A DNA stretch of 64,000 nucleotides from Rossellomorea sp. AcN35-11 (GCA_030388825.1 CP128836.1:310001-374000); one strand, 5' to 3'; shown: positions 49,272 to 58,598, counted from the first letter of the stretch. Notes: generated from the sequence alone by a model not told the origin. Made by a program: numbers and translations.

Positions 49272-51239
49272 ATGATTAAATCACTAAAAAGTAAATTGAT
49301 TTTAACTTTTACACTCATAACAATACTTCAGTTAATTTTAAGTTCAGCTATCCTATACAAAGAAACCTCAAGTAATCAAATGTCAGATAACATCAATACC
49401 GCCATGAAAACTTCTACAGTATACTTCTCCAATGAAATAGAAAGAAGTTTGATTGAGGCGAAAAGATATGCAGAACATAAAGAGTTTCTGTCTTCTTTTA
49501 TGGAGAAGGATAGAGACAGTCTGGACACAAGTATTAAGCCGGTGTTTACATTGCTAAACGAAACCGCTGGCATAAATAAATTTGAAATAGGCGATGCTGA
49601 TGGAATTGTCTTTACAAGAGGTCACGAACCAGGTGAGTATGGTGATGATAAAAGTGACAACCCTGCCATAATAGCCGCTTTGAAAGGGGAAGAAGTATCC
49701 GGTTTTGCAGCAGGAACTTCTGGACTCGCTGTTAGGGCGTTTGTACCTATCAAAGATGGTAAAGAGGTAATTGGAACCATGCAAACCGGCCTGGAAATTT
49801 CTTCGGAAGCCTTAAGTGAAATAGCAGAAATGGCCGATAGCGAAATCTCTATTTATAGCGAGGAATCACTCGTCATTTCATCCGATGAAGACATGTCTAA
49901 GCACATTGGTAAACCTTACATTTCTGAAGACATCTACAAAAAAGTCTTTTCGGGAAAAACACATGAACAAGAGAACAACGCCTCAAACACTATCCACTAC
50001 TATACACCTTTAATGGATCCTACTGGAGGTGAAGTAGCTGCCATATTAGAAGTTACACAACCAATGCCATCTTGGGGGCTTTTGCATTTCGAGGCTGCAA
50101 CACTATTACCTTTAATTACTGGCCTTGTCTTAGTCATGATCGTAGCAATCTTCCTCGCAGATAGTATCACTCGACCTATAAAAGAATTAAAAACATTCAT
50201 GCAAGAGGTTGCTGGTGGCAATTTGAACACTTCTGTAAAAAAACCTAGATTTAAGGATGAAGTGTACGATTTAACAGAAACCGCCGAATTAATGCAAAGT
50301 AACCTCCGCCAAATAATCCAGGAAGTATCTAAAGCCTCTGGTGAAGTTTCGCGTCATAGCAATACATTAACCAATTCTTCTAATGAAGTTAAAGAAGGTA
50401 GCTCGCAAATTGATTTAACCATGAAAGAGTTATCCAAAGGCGCAGAAACTCAATTACAGACAGCAGAGAAACTAGCTACTACAACAGACCGATTCGTATC
50501 TAAGGTCAAACAAGTAAATGAAATAGGAGAGAATGTGAGTCTCTCTTCAAACGAGGTTCTACAAATGACTTCTGAAGGTACCGGTTTAATGAGTAATTCC
50601 ATTGAACATATGGCTTCAATCAATTCCATTGTGAAAAATTCAGTGGTAAAAGTACAAGGTTTAGATAAACAATCTCAGGAGATCTCTAAGTTAGTAGATG
50701 TCATACAGACTATTGCCGAACAAACCAACCTCCTCGCTTTAAATGCTGCGATCGAGGCAGCAAGAGCAGGTGAACACGGTAAAGGCTTTGCAGTCGTTGC
50801 GGATGAGGTTAGAAAGTTAGCAGAACAAGTATCAATTTCAGTAACAGATATCACTGGTATTGTTACTAATATACAAAATGAAGCAAAAGAGATGGTTGTA
50901 GCTCTTGAAAAAGGGTATAGTCAAACAGAAGAGGGAGCAACACAGATAAAAGTTACAGGGGAGACTTTCGAACGAATCAATCAAGCTGTAACCAGAATGT
51001 CAGATGAGATTACGAAAATGTCTAAAAGCCTCAAAGAAGTTACGATTGACACTGACCAAGTAAATGGATCCGTCGATTCACTCGTCACTGTTTCTAAAGA
51101 ATCAGCGACTGAAATTGACATAACTTCTTCAGCTGTAGAACAAACAACTTCATCTATTAGAGAGATAGAAATTAGCACGAAAACCTTATCAGAACTTGCT
51201 GGTAAATTAGATAACGAGGTTAATCGATTCCACCTGTAA
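49272..51239 (+). CDS. Methyl-accepting chemotaxis protein
   Basis: A 655-residue transmembrane chemoreceptor (ribosome binding site GGAAGGAAG). TM1 at 8-28; an extracellular ligand domain at 30-275 with the double-CACHE-like pattern ([13 protein letters not shown], then [23 protein letters not shown]); TM2 at about 277-300. A HAMP domain ([14 protein letters not shown]) follows, then the signalling domain with the hairpin tip [20 protein letters not shown]. In B. subtilis-type systems this signals through CheW/CheV and CheA. It lacks a neighbouring kinase gene and so must plug into the host array. The ligand cannot be inferred, but the sensor domain resembles small-molecule (amino or organic acid) receptors. 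Confidence 0.95.
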   Translation: MIKSLKSKLILTFTLITILQLILSSAILYKETSSNQMSDNINTAMKTSTVYFSNEIERSLIEAKRYAEHKEFLSSFMEKDRDSLDTSIKPVFTLLNETAGINKFEIGDADGIVFTRGHEPGEYGDDKSDNPAIIAALKGEEVSGFAAGTSGLAVRAFVPIKDGKEVIGTMQTGLEISSEALSEIAEMADSEISIYSEESLVISSDEDMSKHIGKPYISEDIYKKVFSGKTHEQENNASNTIHYYTPLMDPTGGEVAAILEVTQPMPSWGLLHFEAATLLPLITGLVLVMIVAIFLADSITRPIKELKTFMQEVAGGNLNTSVKKPRFKDEVYDLTETAELMQSNLRQIIQEVSKASGEVSRHSNTLTNSSNEVKEGSSQIDLTMKELSKGAETQLQTAEKLATTTDRFVSKVKQVNEIGENVSLSSNEVLQMTSEGTGLMSNSIEHMASINSIVKNSVVKVQGLDKQSQEISKLVDVIQTIAEQTNLLALNAAIEAARAGEHGKGFAVVADEVRKLAEQVSISVTDITGIVTNIQNEAKEMVVALEKGYSQTEEGATQIKVTGETFERINQAVTRMSDEITKMSKSLKEVTIDTDQVNGSVDSLVTVSKESATEIDITSSAVEQTTSSIREIEISTKTLSELAGKLDNEVNRFHL

Positions 51240-51297
51240 CAACTGAATTTTCATTTACAAACTTAATCATTTTTTAAAAGGTCGATATACAATAAAG

Positions 51298-51331
51298 AAA
51301 GAGAGACTCTTAGGAGCCTCTCTTTTTTGAG
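51298..51331 (+). terminator. Terminator after the chemoreceptor gene
   Basis: AGAGAGACTC-TTAG-GAGCCTCTCT followed by TTTTTT. Confidence 0.88.
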
Positions 51332-51345
51332 TTATAATAAATAAA

Positions 51346-52158
51346 TTATATTTTCTTACGTATAGAAATTTTAAAATCATATAAGTCACTTTCATCTAAT
51401 TGAATTGAAAACATATCTAAAATAGTCTTAATATCAGAAGAGGCAGCAGATTCTAAAGTAGTTTCTACTACTGAAGCTTTCATTGATTCTTTCTTTATAA
51501 CCTCATTTGTACGTCCATCTTCTAAAGTAAAGGGAGAAGGATCTTCTTTTGCGTTTTCCTCCTCGTCTTCTTGAACTTGATTATTATTAAAATCACCATA
51601 GACTACTGAATGATCACTTTCAACCGCAGATTCAGGCGTTTCTTCTATAGTTGCAGCAACTTCTCCCTGGATATCCGCTTGAACTTCTGTTGAACTATCA
51701 CTATTCAAATCTTCTAGTTGTTCAGCAGTTAAAAACTTTTCCAAACCATCTGGTTTTAAAGGTTCAACATTTCTATATTTATTGTTTTTATAAGCTAAAT
51801 TGTATTTACCAATTGCCGCTTTAGAAACACCAATAATTTCAGCCATATGTTTTTGAAGTAAAGAAGTGTTCTCAACTAAATATACAAACATAGCTTTTCT
51901 TTTATTCGCAAGCTCTTGATCATGTCCGCTATTTTCTTTTTTATCAACTTTTTTGTTCATATCTACTTTTATAGGAGTAAAATTTAACTTTCCTTTTTTG
52001 TATTGCTTTTCATAACTATTAACAGTAGCAGGAGCTAAACCTAGTTTTTCCGCAATCTGTTTTTGCGTCATGTCTGTATTTTCTCTTAAAAAAATAAATT
52101 TACCTTTTCTTTTTTCTATATCATTTTTGGGTTTCTTTACAGCAATATCTTTTGCCAC
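51346..52158 (-). CDS. Protein with two helix-turn-helix domains
   Basis: A 270-residue protein from GTG 52158 (AAAGGAGTG ribosome binding site). MTQKQIAEKLGLAPATVNSYEKQYKKG (about 33-58) is a classical HTH, and LLQKHMAEIIGVSKAAIGKYNLAYKNN (about 102-128) repeats the same pattern, so it is a duplicated HTH. The C-terminal 140 residues are acidic and low-complexity, ending in a short structured part. It is probably a DNA-binding regulator or partition-type protein with two DNA contacts. Monocistronic, facing the chemoreceptor gene. Confidence 0.75.
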   Translation of the reverse strand: MAKDIAVKKPKNDIEKRKGKFIFLRENTDMTQKQIAEKLGLAPATVNSYEKQYKKGKLNFTPIKVDMNKKVDKKENSGHDQELANKRKAMFVYLVENTSLLQKHMAEIIGVSKAAIGKYNLAYKNNKYRNVEPLKPDGLEKFLTAEQLEDLNSDSSTEVQADIQGEVAATIEETPESAVESDHSVVYGDFNNNQVQEDEEENAKEDPSPFTLEDGRTNEVIKKESMKASVVETTLESAASSDIKTILDMFSIQLDESDLYDFKISIRKKI

Positions 52159-52402
52159 GAACGACACTCCTTTAATCATGATATCTATCCACTTCATTAT
52201 AACCATAATACTCAAATGTATCTACCACAATATTTTGGCAATGGCAAGAATAAGTACACCTTATTTTTGTCGTTTTTGGGTGAAAAATGACTTAAATTGC
52301 TTTTGGTGTCGAATAGAATTAGTAAAGAAGATTAGAACGAATGTCATGAAGAGGGGGTAGAACAATAAAAATATTCAATAACAATCGGGGGTTTACAGAC
52401 AT

Positions 52403-52430
52403 AAAAAAAGAAACTCCTAAGAGTTCCTAT
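52403..52430 (-). terminator. Terminator of the DUF1294 gene (minus strand)
   Basis: Read on the minus strand, AGGAACTC-TTA-GGAGTTTC then TTTTTTT, about 25 bases after the stop codon. Confidence 0.8.
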
Positions 52431-52452
52431 TTGGTGATTGATTTTAAGTTCA

Positions 52453-52785
52453 TTAAATGAAACTTCCCGGCAAATAAACTATATAGAAATAACCAATCCC
52501 CAGGAGAACCAACCAGTTACATAAACAAATCAATGGTACACCATATTTAAAAGACCTATGAAGAGTCTTGTGTTTAAATTGGATCATTCCAAACCACACG
52601 CCTGCAGCCCCTCCAAGCCAAGAAACCTTAAAAAGGGTTTTCTCAGATATACGATAAAGATTCTTCCTAGCTTTTCTCTTATCCAAGGCCATTAAAATAA
52701 TACCCAATAGATTTATTATGATGGTGTAGAGGATAGAAAATATAATGATAAATTCCTCTACAGTGAAACTTCCAAACATCAGCAT
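52453..52785 (-). CDS. DUF1294 membrane protein
   Basis: A 110-residue protein. MALDKRKARKNLYRISEKTL then LGGAAGVWFGMIQFKHKTLH and FKYGVPL is the DUF1294 (YsdA-type) signature with its conserved DKRKA, GG-x2-G and H-K-x2-H motifs. Three to four membrane segments. Family function unknown. The start is ATG 52785 or the TTG one codon upstream. Confidence 0.85.
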   Translation of the reverse strand: MLMFGSFTVEEFIIIFSILYTIIINLLGIILMALDKRKARKNLYRISEKTLFKVSWLGGAAGVWFGMIQFKHKTLHRSFKYGVPLICLCNWLVLLGIGYFYIVYLPGSFI

Positions 52786-52878
52786 CAATCACTTTCTTTA
52801 AGTTTTGACTTAATTTAATTCCTATTCTCCGAACCCCACCTCTTAACAAGCAAAGAAAGAGGGGATGGACATCTCCTC

Positions 52879-53727
52879 TTAGGAAGCGTAGTGTTGGTTA
52901 TTGTGATAGGGGGGTTGGCTATGCCCATTATCACGTTGGCCATTATCTCTGCCATTACCGCTTGATTGGTTACCAGGATAATTATTGATGGTGAACGGGC
53001 GATAAGTGCCTTTCGCAACATCATATGTGACTGAACCCTGGATGAAGAGCAAGAGTTTTTCCATTGCTTCTACCATCTCAACACATTTTACGATGGTCTT
53101 AGCACTTGAAACAGGCGCACCTTCTTTAGGTAGAACCGCTCCTTTTTCTCCTCTTACACCTTCCGTGATGGCAGTGGTTACATGATATTGCAATTCACCC
53201 TTGTACTCTCTAGCTTCAATCGCTACATATCTGGACTCCAACATTGTTGTCCCTTTTCCTCCACCAGAAACAACACATTGATAGTAGGGGTTTTGGTACT
53301 TATCATAAAGCAACTTCCATGTTTCACGAATGCGATTAGGAGTGAGGTAAGCTTTATCGATGGCTTGACTTAAAGAATTCTCGATCATCAAACGTATTAC
53401 CTCTTTATCCGCCTTTTTGTTAATCCTTTGTAACATATCTCCTAAGTCTTTCTCAACTTCCCTTAAGACCGGAAGCTTCGCAGCAAAAGGATGTCCATCC
53501 AGAATATCCTTTGCAATTTTAGCACCTGTCTCAAAATCCATATTCGCATGAGCATTTGCCCGGGCAGGTTGGCCCTTTTTTCCGTATTCTACAGTTTCCC
53601 ATTTTAACTTTATCGTGCTTTCTTCCGCAGTGTTATTATTAATAGGCATAGCGTAAATATCGAACATGGATTTTTTGGTTGATTTCTTTACTATTTGAAC
53701 ACTCTGACCTTCAGGTAAATCCCGCAT
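52879..53727 (-). CDS. Protein with Gly/Asn/Gln-rich C-terminal tail
   Basis: A 282-residue protein with CAAGGAGTGAG. Residues 1-250 are an alpha/beta domain containing RANAHANMDFETGAKIAKDI and YYQCVVSGGGKG. The last 35 residues (NNYPGNQSSGNGRDNGQRDN...) are a low-complexity polar tail of the kind found in single-strand-binding and phage DNA-annealing proteins, though the core is not an obvious OB-fold. It does not end with an acidic SSB tip. Function unknown. Confidence 0.7.
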   Translation of the reverse strand: MRDLPEGQSVQIVKKSTKKSMFDIYAMPINNNTAEESTIKLKWETVEYGKKGQPARANAHANMDFETGAKIAKDILDGHPFAAKLPVLREVEKDLGDMLQRINKKADKEVIRLMIENSLSQAIDKAYLTPNRIRETWKLLYDKYQNPYYQCVVSGGGKGTTMLESRYVAIEAREYKGELQYHVTTAITEGVRGEKGAVLPKEGAPVSSAKTIVKCVEMVEAMEKLLLFIQGSVTYDVAKGTYRPFTINNYPGNQSSGNGRDNGQRDNGHSQPPYHNNQHYAS

Positions 53728-53921
53728 AAACTCACTCCTTGCGATAATCTCTTTCAGTATTATTTCCTTACTTCAATTATACCGTTTACACCTATCCAGA
53801 GCTATTTTTGTAGTGGCTAAATTACTCTTAATTAAGAGAAGGGAAACGACTTTTTAAGTGACGTTGAGGGGGATATACACACCCGTGGCAATAACATTAG
53901 GAATGGGAAGAAGTAACGTGT

Positions 53922-54102
53922 TATAATTCTAATAAGAATCTTTTAATTTAATGTTATTGCTACCCTTTGAAGGAAGGCATCTAATTTTCAAGAGCATTTC
54001 TCAGAAATGATTAATACCAAGTCGGTGTTTCACCCCTGGTAAGAATAATCACTTTTGAGAAGTGCTTTTTCGCATTTCAAAAACATTTTAGGAGGAATAA
54101 GA
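53922..54102 (+). promoter_or_regulatory. Class B structured leader with terminator
   Basis: TG-T-TATAAT (-10 at 53922). A first hairpin contains CCCTTTGAAGG. The long stem AGCATTTCTCAGAAA (53993-54007) pairs with TTTTGAGAAGTGCT (to 54066), with an inner TACCA/TGGTA hairpin, then TTTTT and CGCATTTC. The ribosome binding site TAGGAGGAA follows. The CCTTTGAAGG block is shared with the leader at 56442. Confidence 0.78.
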
Positions 54103-54180
54103 TTGGAACATGAATTTTTCAGGCACCAATATCCAACAGACGAATTTTATTTGAACGCACCAACGATTGTATCTATCTAA
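54103..54180 (+). CDS. Micro-protein directly after the leader
   Basis: A 25-residue peptide from TTG 54103 (TTAGGAGGAATAAG ribosome binding site). Acidic/aromatic. It may be a leader peptide or the head of a small operon that continues at 54200. Confidence 0.4.
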   Translation: MEHEFFRHQYPTDEFYLNAPTIVSI

Positions 54181-54199
54181 ATAATAAGGAGCGAGGAAA

Positions 54200-54568
54200 A
54201 TGAGTAATATTAACAGAATCACCGCTGACAAAGTGTCAGAAGCTTATAAGAAAACCGGCTTAACACCAGTAAATTCTGAGTGGGGTTTCATAAGTGATAA
54301 TGAAGAAATTAATTGTGGATGTGCATTAACAGCCATTGCGTATTCAAACAAGATGACTGAACCAGGGATAACATTAGTTGATATTCTAAATGTTATGGAA
54401 GAAACTAATGGACATGCAGTAGGAGACTACGACGAGAATTATTTGAATGGGTTTATTGATGCTTATGATGGATTGAAACGCTCTAATACCCACGAGCTGT
54501 ATATTTTAGGAGTTGAGGACGGAACTGCTGCCTTTAACAAGATGAAAGAAGAAGGTGCGTTCGCATGA
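54200..54568 (+). CDS. Hypothetical protein
   Basis: A 122-residue acidic protein with ATAAGGAGCGAGG. NCGCALTAIAY near 38 and a Gly/Asp-rich middle. Unknown. Overlaps the next gene by 4 bases. Confidence 0.7.
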   Translation: MSNINRITADKVSEAYKKTGLTPVNSEWGFISDNEEINCGCALTAIAYSNKMTEPGITLVDILNVMEETNGHAVGDYDENYLNGFIDAYDGLKRSNTHELYILGVEDGTAAFNKMKEEGAFA

Positions 54569-54756
54569 CTGAATGGTTTGAAGTATATAAAGCAGACTAC
54601 AGCATTCCAGTTGGACTAACTGGAGAAACTAGTGAACTTTTTTTAGAAAAAGAACACGCAAAAGAGTTCGCTAAGAAGCATAACTTAAAGTTATTACGGA
54701 TTGAGCCAACGAAATTAACGGAAATAGATTACAAACAGACATTCAATTTAGACTAA
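54565..54756 (+). CDS. Small protein coupled to the gene upstream
   Basis: A 63-residue protein; ATGA overlap with the preceding stop. FLEKEHAKEFAKKHNLKLLRI helix-strand. Unknown. Confidence 0.65.
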   Translation: MTEWFEVYKADYSIPVGLTGETSELFLEKEHAKEFAKKHNLKLLRIEPTKLTEIDYKQTFNLD

Positions 54757-54766
54757 TAATGTACTA

Positions 54767-54797
54767 GGAGAGAGGACTCAATGTTCTCTCTTTTTAT
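54767..54797 (+). terminator. Intra-operon terminator/attenuator
   Basis: GAGAGAGGAC-TCAAT-GTTCTCTC followed by TTTTTATT, 30 bases before the ribosome binding site of the next gene and with no visible promoter between. Confidence 0.75.
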
Positions 54798-54824
54798 TAT
54801 TCTTAACAGGAAAAGGAGAAACCA

Positions 54825-55313
54825 ATGTTTAATAATTACGATATAGAAATCATCACAAAAACAATCAATAAAGTTACTGACATTTATGATGGAGCCATTG
54901 AATTTCATACTTCTCATAATAACGAAGGGATCATTGAGATTAGAATTTATGATGTTGAAGATAAAAGACACCACGTTAAGTCCGTTACCTTTAATGAACC
55001 AATCAAAACTGATCAAGAGGCTTTTAACTGGATCCAAATGACGATTAACGAATACGAAGAGTCGCGGAAATGTTACTGCGGAAACGATAAGCTTACAAGT
55101 GACTCTAATGGCAAGTTTCTATGTAACAATTGTACCGCTCAATATTCCTTAAAAGAGGGACGGGTTGAACCTGACTTCTTATGTGAATGCGGTGGTACTT
55201 CATGGCAGCCGGTAGAAGACGTGAGCAATTACGTAAAATGTAACTTCTGCGGAGTAGCATATGACCACGATCCAAAAAGAAATAATCCATTCGTTAGAGT
55301 GATATTCGGGTAA
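54825..55313 (+). CDS. Protein with two zinc ribbons
   Basis: A 162-residue protein with AAAAGGAGA. An N-terminal ~75-residue alpha/beta part is followed by CYCGNDKL...CNNC (81-103) and CECGG...CNFCG (119-140), two CxC/CxxC ribbons. Possibly nucleic-acid binding. Unknown. Confidence 0.75.
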   Translation: MFNNYDIEIITKTINKVTDIYDGAIEFHTSHNNEGIIEIRIYDVEDKRHHVKSVTFNEPIKTDQEAFNWIQMTINEYEESRKCYCGNDKLTSDSNGKFLCNNCTAQYSLKEGRVEPDFLCECGGTSWQPVEDVSNYVKCNFCGVAYDHDPKRNNPFVRVIFG

Positions 55314-55387
55314 TTTATCACACCAGGAGCGGGTTTCCTACAGTGCCCCGCTCCCTAACAATATCCAATCAAAAAGGGGACTTATAT

Positions 55388-55711
55388 ATGTCAGTAGCAG
55401 TAAAAATCACAAGAACAAAATCAAGAGCAACAATGGCCGTAAATATGATCAAATCAAACAGTTGGGAAAACAGCCGACAATTTGATACGTGTTTTGAAAT
55501 GGTGGATGGAAACGAAGTAATGGATTCCATTATCCAAAAAGCAAGAACGGACCGGGAACTAGCCGTGGCTCTAAAGAGAGATCTTCCAGATCTAGGCGAT
55601 GGAGAATATAACAAACGTATGCATGAAGCGATAGAAGAATGCCTTAACCCTCTAACACCAATCAATTTTAACGAATACACTTCACGAAAGCAGAAGAAAG
55701 GGCGGTACTGA
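55388..55711 (+). CDS. Hypothetical protein
   Basis: A 107-residue basic protein from ATG 55388 (AAAAAGGGGAC). Helical, rich in Arg/Lys. No motif recognised. Confidence 0.7.
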   Translation: MSVAVKITRTKSRATMAVNMIKSNSWENSRQFDTCFEMVDGNEVMDSIIQKARTDRELAVALKRDLPDLGDGEYNKRMHEAIEECLNPLTPINFNEYTSRKQKKGRY

Positions 55712-55713
55712 AA

Positions 55714-55989
55714 ATGATAAAGGTATACAACGGAGAGAACGAAGTACTTAATGGGATCCAAAAAACAGGTGAGTTAGAAGGGGTCGTAGCTTTCGAACTT
55801 CATGAACTTATCAATAAAAATATTGACCAATTTGATGACGAAGTTAAAGAACGGCTGGTAGGTACAGAGTTCGCTCATTTAGTTTACACTCCATCTTATT
55901 CAATAGCAGGAGTAAACGTAGAAACGAACAGTGTATTAGTCAACGTGAAAGTAGATGCGCTTGAGTTGTTAAAGAGAAAAGGTAAATAG
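55714..55989 (+). CDS. Hypothetical protein
   Basis: A 91-residue protein starting 2 bases after the preceding stop, with AAAGGGCGG inside the upstream gene's end, so it is coupled. Acidic helix, then strands (YSIAGVNVETNSVLVNVKV). Unknown. Confidence 0.7.
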   Translation: MIKVYNGENEVLNGIQKTGELEGVVAFELHELINKNIDQFDDEVKERLVGTEFAHLVYTPSYSIAGVNVETNSVLVNVKVDALELLKRKGK

Positions 55990-56001
55990 AGATTACCCCG
56001 G

Positions 56002-56034
56002 AAGAGATAGCACAGTCCTATCTCTTCTTTTTCT
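56002..56034 (+). terminator. Terminator
   Basis: AGAGATAG-CACAGTC-CTATCTCT followed by TCTTTTTCT. Confidence 0.85.
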
Positions 56035-56077
56035 ACCCCTATAAGCAGCACCAAAACTATCCCAGGAGATGAGATCA

Positions 56078-56245
56078 ATGAAAACACAAGAAGAACTAAT
56101 TACTTATTACGAAAAACATTTAGAAAAGGTCAAAAGTGCTTACCCCACTGATACATCATCTAATCATTGGAACGAAAGAAATGCAGAATACGTTAAGAGT
56201 GCAGAAGAAGATTTAGAAGCGGTTAGAAACGGTAGGGATTGGTGA
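56078..56245 (+). CDS. Small helical acidic protein
   Basis: A 55-residue protein from ATG 56078 (CCAGGAGAT). Helical, charged (TYYEKHLEKVKSAYP...). Unknown. Isolated between two hairpins. Confidence 0.55.
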   Translation: MKTQEELITYYEKHLEKVKSAYPTDTSSNHWNERNAEYVKSAEEDLEAVRNGRDW

Positions 56246-56320
56246 TTCAAATAACATTAGACATACGGAGAATCGAAGAGGAATAGATTACCTGAAGAAG
56301 GAATCTATTCGAGGACGAGA

Positions 56321-56349
56321 GAAGGCTACACAAATGGTGTGTAGCCTTC
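56321..56349. terminator. Perfect hairpin, possible terminator
   Basis: GAAGGCTACACA (56321-56332) pairs perfectly with TGTGTAGCCTTC (56338-56349); no strong T run follows on either strand, so it may be a processing or bidirectional block. Confidence 0.5.
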
Positions 56350-56441
56350 TAATACATACTAAAATCAACACGAGCACTCCACAAAACATTGCTCATATAC
56401 AAAACAAGCAATACATAAAAGATTCTCATGATGAAACATGA

Positions 56442-56611
56442 TAAAATAAAAGATATTAGACATTAATTTTGAGAACCATGCTATCCTTTGAAGGACAGCA
56501 TCATTATATGAAAACGCATTTCTTTAATGTGATTGTTTGCCTATGGCAAAGACAGTCGTATTAAAGAAGTGCGTTTTTTGCATTTCAAAACATTTTATGG
56601 AGGGAATAGTT
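56442..56611 (+). promoter_or_regulatory. Class B structured leader with terminator
   Basis: TG-A-TAAAAT (-10 at 56442). A hairpin with TCCTTTGAAGGA comes first. The stem CGCATTTCTTTAAT (56515-56528) pairs with ATTAAAGAAGTGCG (to 56573), with an inner TTTGCC/GGCAAA hairpin, followed by TTTTTT and GCATTTC. The AGGGA ribosome binding site comes 20 bases later. Confidence 0.78.
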
Positions 56612-57298
56612 ATGACTACTGCAACACCTAACAAAATGAACCTTAAAAATGAAGTGTTATCCCGTTATCACACGGACGCAAAAAGCGGATTAGGATTTGA
56701 AGCTATTAGAATGATCAAGATCTCTGGCCAACCATACGAAGTATCTAAAATCATTGACTACGTTAAATCTACTTTCAATGTTTACAAAGATACTACTTAC
56801 AAATATGGAGAACATGAGATTCATATTTGGACTTCCGAGGATGGCCGGCACACGCATTTAACACTTAATACCCAACGGAACCTACAGGACCGTAACTATG
56901 AAATCACCGATGCAATTAGAAACGAACTCGAAACAACTTTTAATGACTATGCAGTTACTGCAGTGTTCGGAAAAGGGTATCAATTAAGCAAAGAGAAGAT
57001 CGAGGAATTCATCTTGAATTACGAGGCGAACCTAGACAACCTTCAGCTTGAAAAATTCAATGTCATCAGAATAAACTACGTTGGATTCCCTAAGCTCTCC
57101 AACGAGGCTTTAATCATGTATCATGAAATTAATCGAAAGGTACTCACTCAGTTAATCGGAAAGCGAGTGATTGTTAACAAGGTGAAAGGTAAATTCAAAG
57201 CATTACCTGATGGAGAGATAGGTTTCTTTAAACTAAGAACTCGTTCTCAATACCTACCCTATCAACTACACAACATTAATACATTAGATTTCTATTAA
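56612..57298 (+). CDS. Hypothetical protein
   Basis: A 228-residue protein from ATG 56612 (TGGAGGGAAT). The apparent extension to 56537 is leader RNA. Alpha/beta, basic N-terminus (KNEVLSRYHTDAKSG). Contains paired Tyr-rich strands. No family recognised. It is followed by an ACCGCTC/GAGGAGCGGG hairpin. Confidence 0.75.
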   Translation: MTTATPNKMNLKNEVLSRYHTDAKSGLGFEAIRMIKISGQPYEVSKIIDYVKSTFNVYKDTTYKYGEHEIHIWTSEDGRHTHLTLNTQRNLQDRNYEITDAIRNELETTFNDYAVTAVFGKGYQLSKEKIEEFILNYEANLDNLQLEKFNVIRINYVGFPKLSNEALIMYHEINRKVLTQLIGKRVIVNKVKGKFKALPDGEIGFFKLRTRSQYLPYQLHNINTLDFY

Positions 57299-57371
57299 AT
57301 CGATAAACTACCGCTCTTTTTCTTTATGAAGAGGAGCGGGTCACTATTTTTATATCAGGGGGAGAATATAC

Positions 57372-57833
57372 ATGAAACAGACATCCAAAACATACAAAAT
57401 CCTTGTAGAACTATTTAACAGAGGAACGGCTATCGTATCTGAAATAGAAGTAGAATTGATAAGTGACATCTACTTACAAAGTCACATCTGGGAAGGAACT
57501 GACCACTTCCGCTCTATAGTAGGAGAGGAGCCTGAGGTAGTCATTGTGAAAGTCGTTAACGAAGAGGGGAAGATGGTTGAAAGTAAGCTATATTCATTCG
57601 ATTGGAAAGAGAACGATACTTTCCAACTTATCGAGAGGAAAGTAGCGATAAACTCCGATTTGATCAATCTAAATAGAGATATAGAAGATGAATTAAATAA
57701 AGAAATCAATCAGCACAAAAAAAGAGAACTTTTAAAGGAAATTGATGAGGCTCTTGATATGAAGGACGAAGAGAAGTTTATGAACTTAACGGAAGCCCTT
57801 AAAGAAATACAGACAGGAACATCGGATGAGTAA
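57372..57833 (+). CDS. Hypothetical acidic protein
   Basis: A 153-residue protein with AGGGGGAGA. Beta-rich first half, then a charged coiled-coil C-terminus (~100-145). Overlaps the next gene by 8 bases. Confidence 0.7.
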   Translation: MKQTSKTYKILVELFNRGTAIVSEIEVELISDIYLQSHIWEGTDHFRSIVGEEPEVVIVKVVNEEGKMVESKLYSFDWKENDTFQLIERKVAINSDLINLNRDIEDELNKEINQHKKRELLKEIDEALDMKDEEKFMNLTEALKEIQTGTSDE

Positions 57834-58242
57834 TATATCGGTCAGCATTTATCAACTAAGAGAAGAATATATAGAATCCGGCCGGGCAAAAACGTACCAA
57901 GAAATTAATTGTGGAGATTGCGTTGATTTTGCCGAGGAGATTGAATTTCGACACAGCAGCTCCATCTCCCTTTCGAACGACCATTTCATATTAGAAACTG
58001 AAGGTTCCGACGGGTGGGACGGAGATGAAACAGACCAATGGGATGAGGTGTGGTTATCTGAGTATAACTCGCTTCCCCCTGAAAAAATTACAGTACCTGA
58101 ATTAACAGAGAAAATAAAGGGTTATCACTGTTGGATTTATTTCGAAAACAAACATTACGATGCTGAATGCCCAGAAGGTGTAGAAAACTTATTCGAATTA
58201 CCATTTTTCCAAAGATATTTAAACCACCAGGAGGAGTACTAA
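57826..58242 (+). CDS. Hypothetical acidic protein
   Basis: A 138-residue protein overlapping both neighbours, so part of a coupled three-gene unit. INCGDCVDFAEEI near 28-40 and a very acidic stretch (EGSDGWDGDETDQWDE). Unknown. Confidence 0.7.
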   Translation: MSNISVSIYQLREEYIESGRAKTYQEINCGDCVDFAEEIEFRHSSSISLSNDHFILETEGSDGWDGDETDQWDEVWLSEYNSLPPEKITVPELTEKIKGYHCWIYFENKHYDAECPEGVENLFELPFFQRYLNHQEEY

Positions 58243-58598
58243 TGAATATCGCTCAAAAAGAAAAAGCAGCTTTACTACAAAAACAGAAAAAGAAATTTGA
58301 TGCCGGAAATGCTTTGGAAATCAATATGCAGCATTGGAGTAATAATCTGGCCAAGCACTTTCCAAAGATATTAGCTCATAATAATGAAAAAGCCCGGGTT
58401 ATTGAATTTTTAGATGAACACTACGAACTCGAAGAGGAGAATGATTTATCAAGAGTGGATAAGGATTGGGAAGAGTGGGAGATCCAATTTTTAAAGAACC
58501 GAATTGACAGCCCCTTGAGATACCACCACATAGCTATATCTCTAGGCAGAAGTGTTAATGAAATTAGAGTAAAAGTATTAAAATTAGGAATCCGATAA
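58242..58598 (+). CDS. Protein with C-terminal Myb/SANT-like HTH
   Basis: A 118-residue protein from ATG 58242 (CAGGAGGAG), overlapping the preceding stop. Helical N-terminus, acidic middle, then WEIQFLKNRI...YHHIAISLGRSVNEIRVKVLKLGI, a three-helix Myb/SANT or phage-type HTH pattern. Probably DNA-binding. Confidence 0.65.
   Translation: MNIAQKEKAALLQKQKKKFDAGNALEINMQHWSNNLAKHFPKILAHNNEKARVIEFLDEHYELEEENDLSRVDKDWEEWEIQFLKNRIDSPLRYHHIAISLGRSVNEIRVKVLKLGIR

Noticed and set aside
52070..52360. A plus-strand 96-codon frame opposite the double-HTH gene
   Set aside because: It overlaps the 5' end of a well-supported minus-strand gene and its composition (Phe/Ile-rich) is that of a shadow frame.
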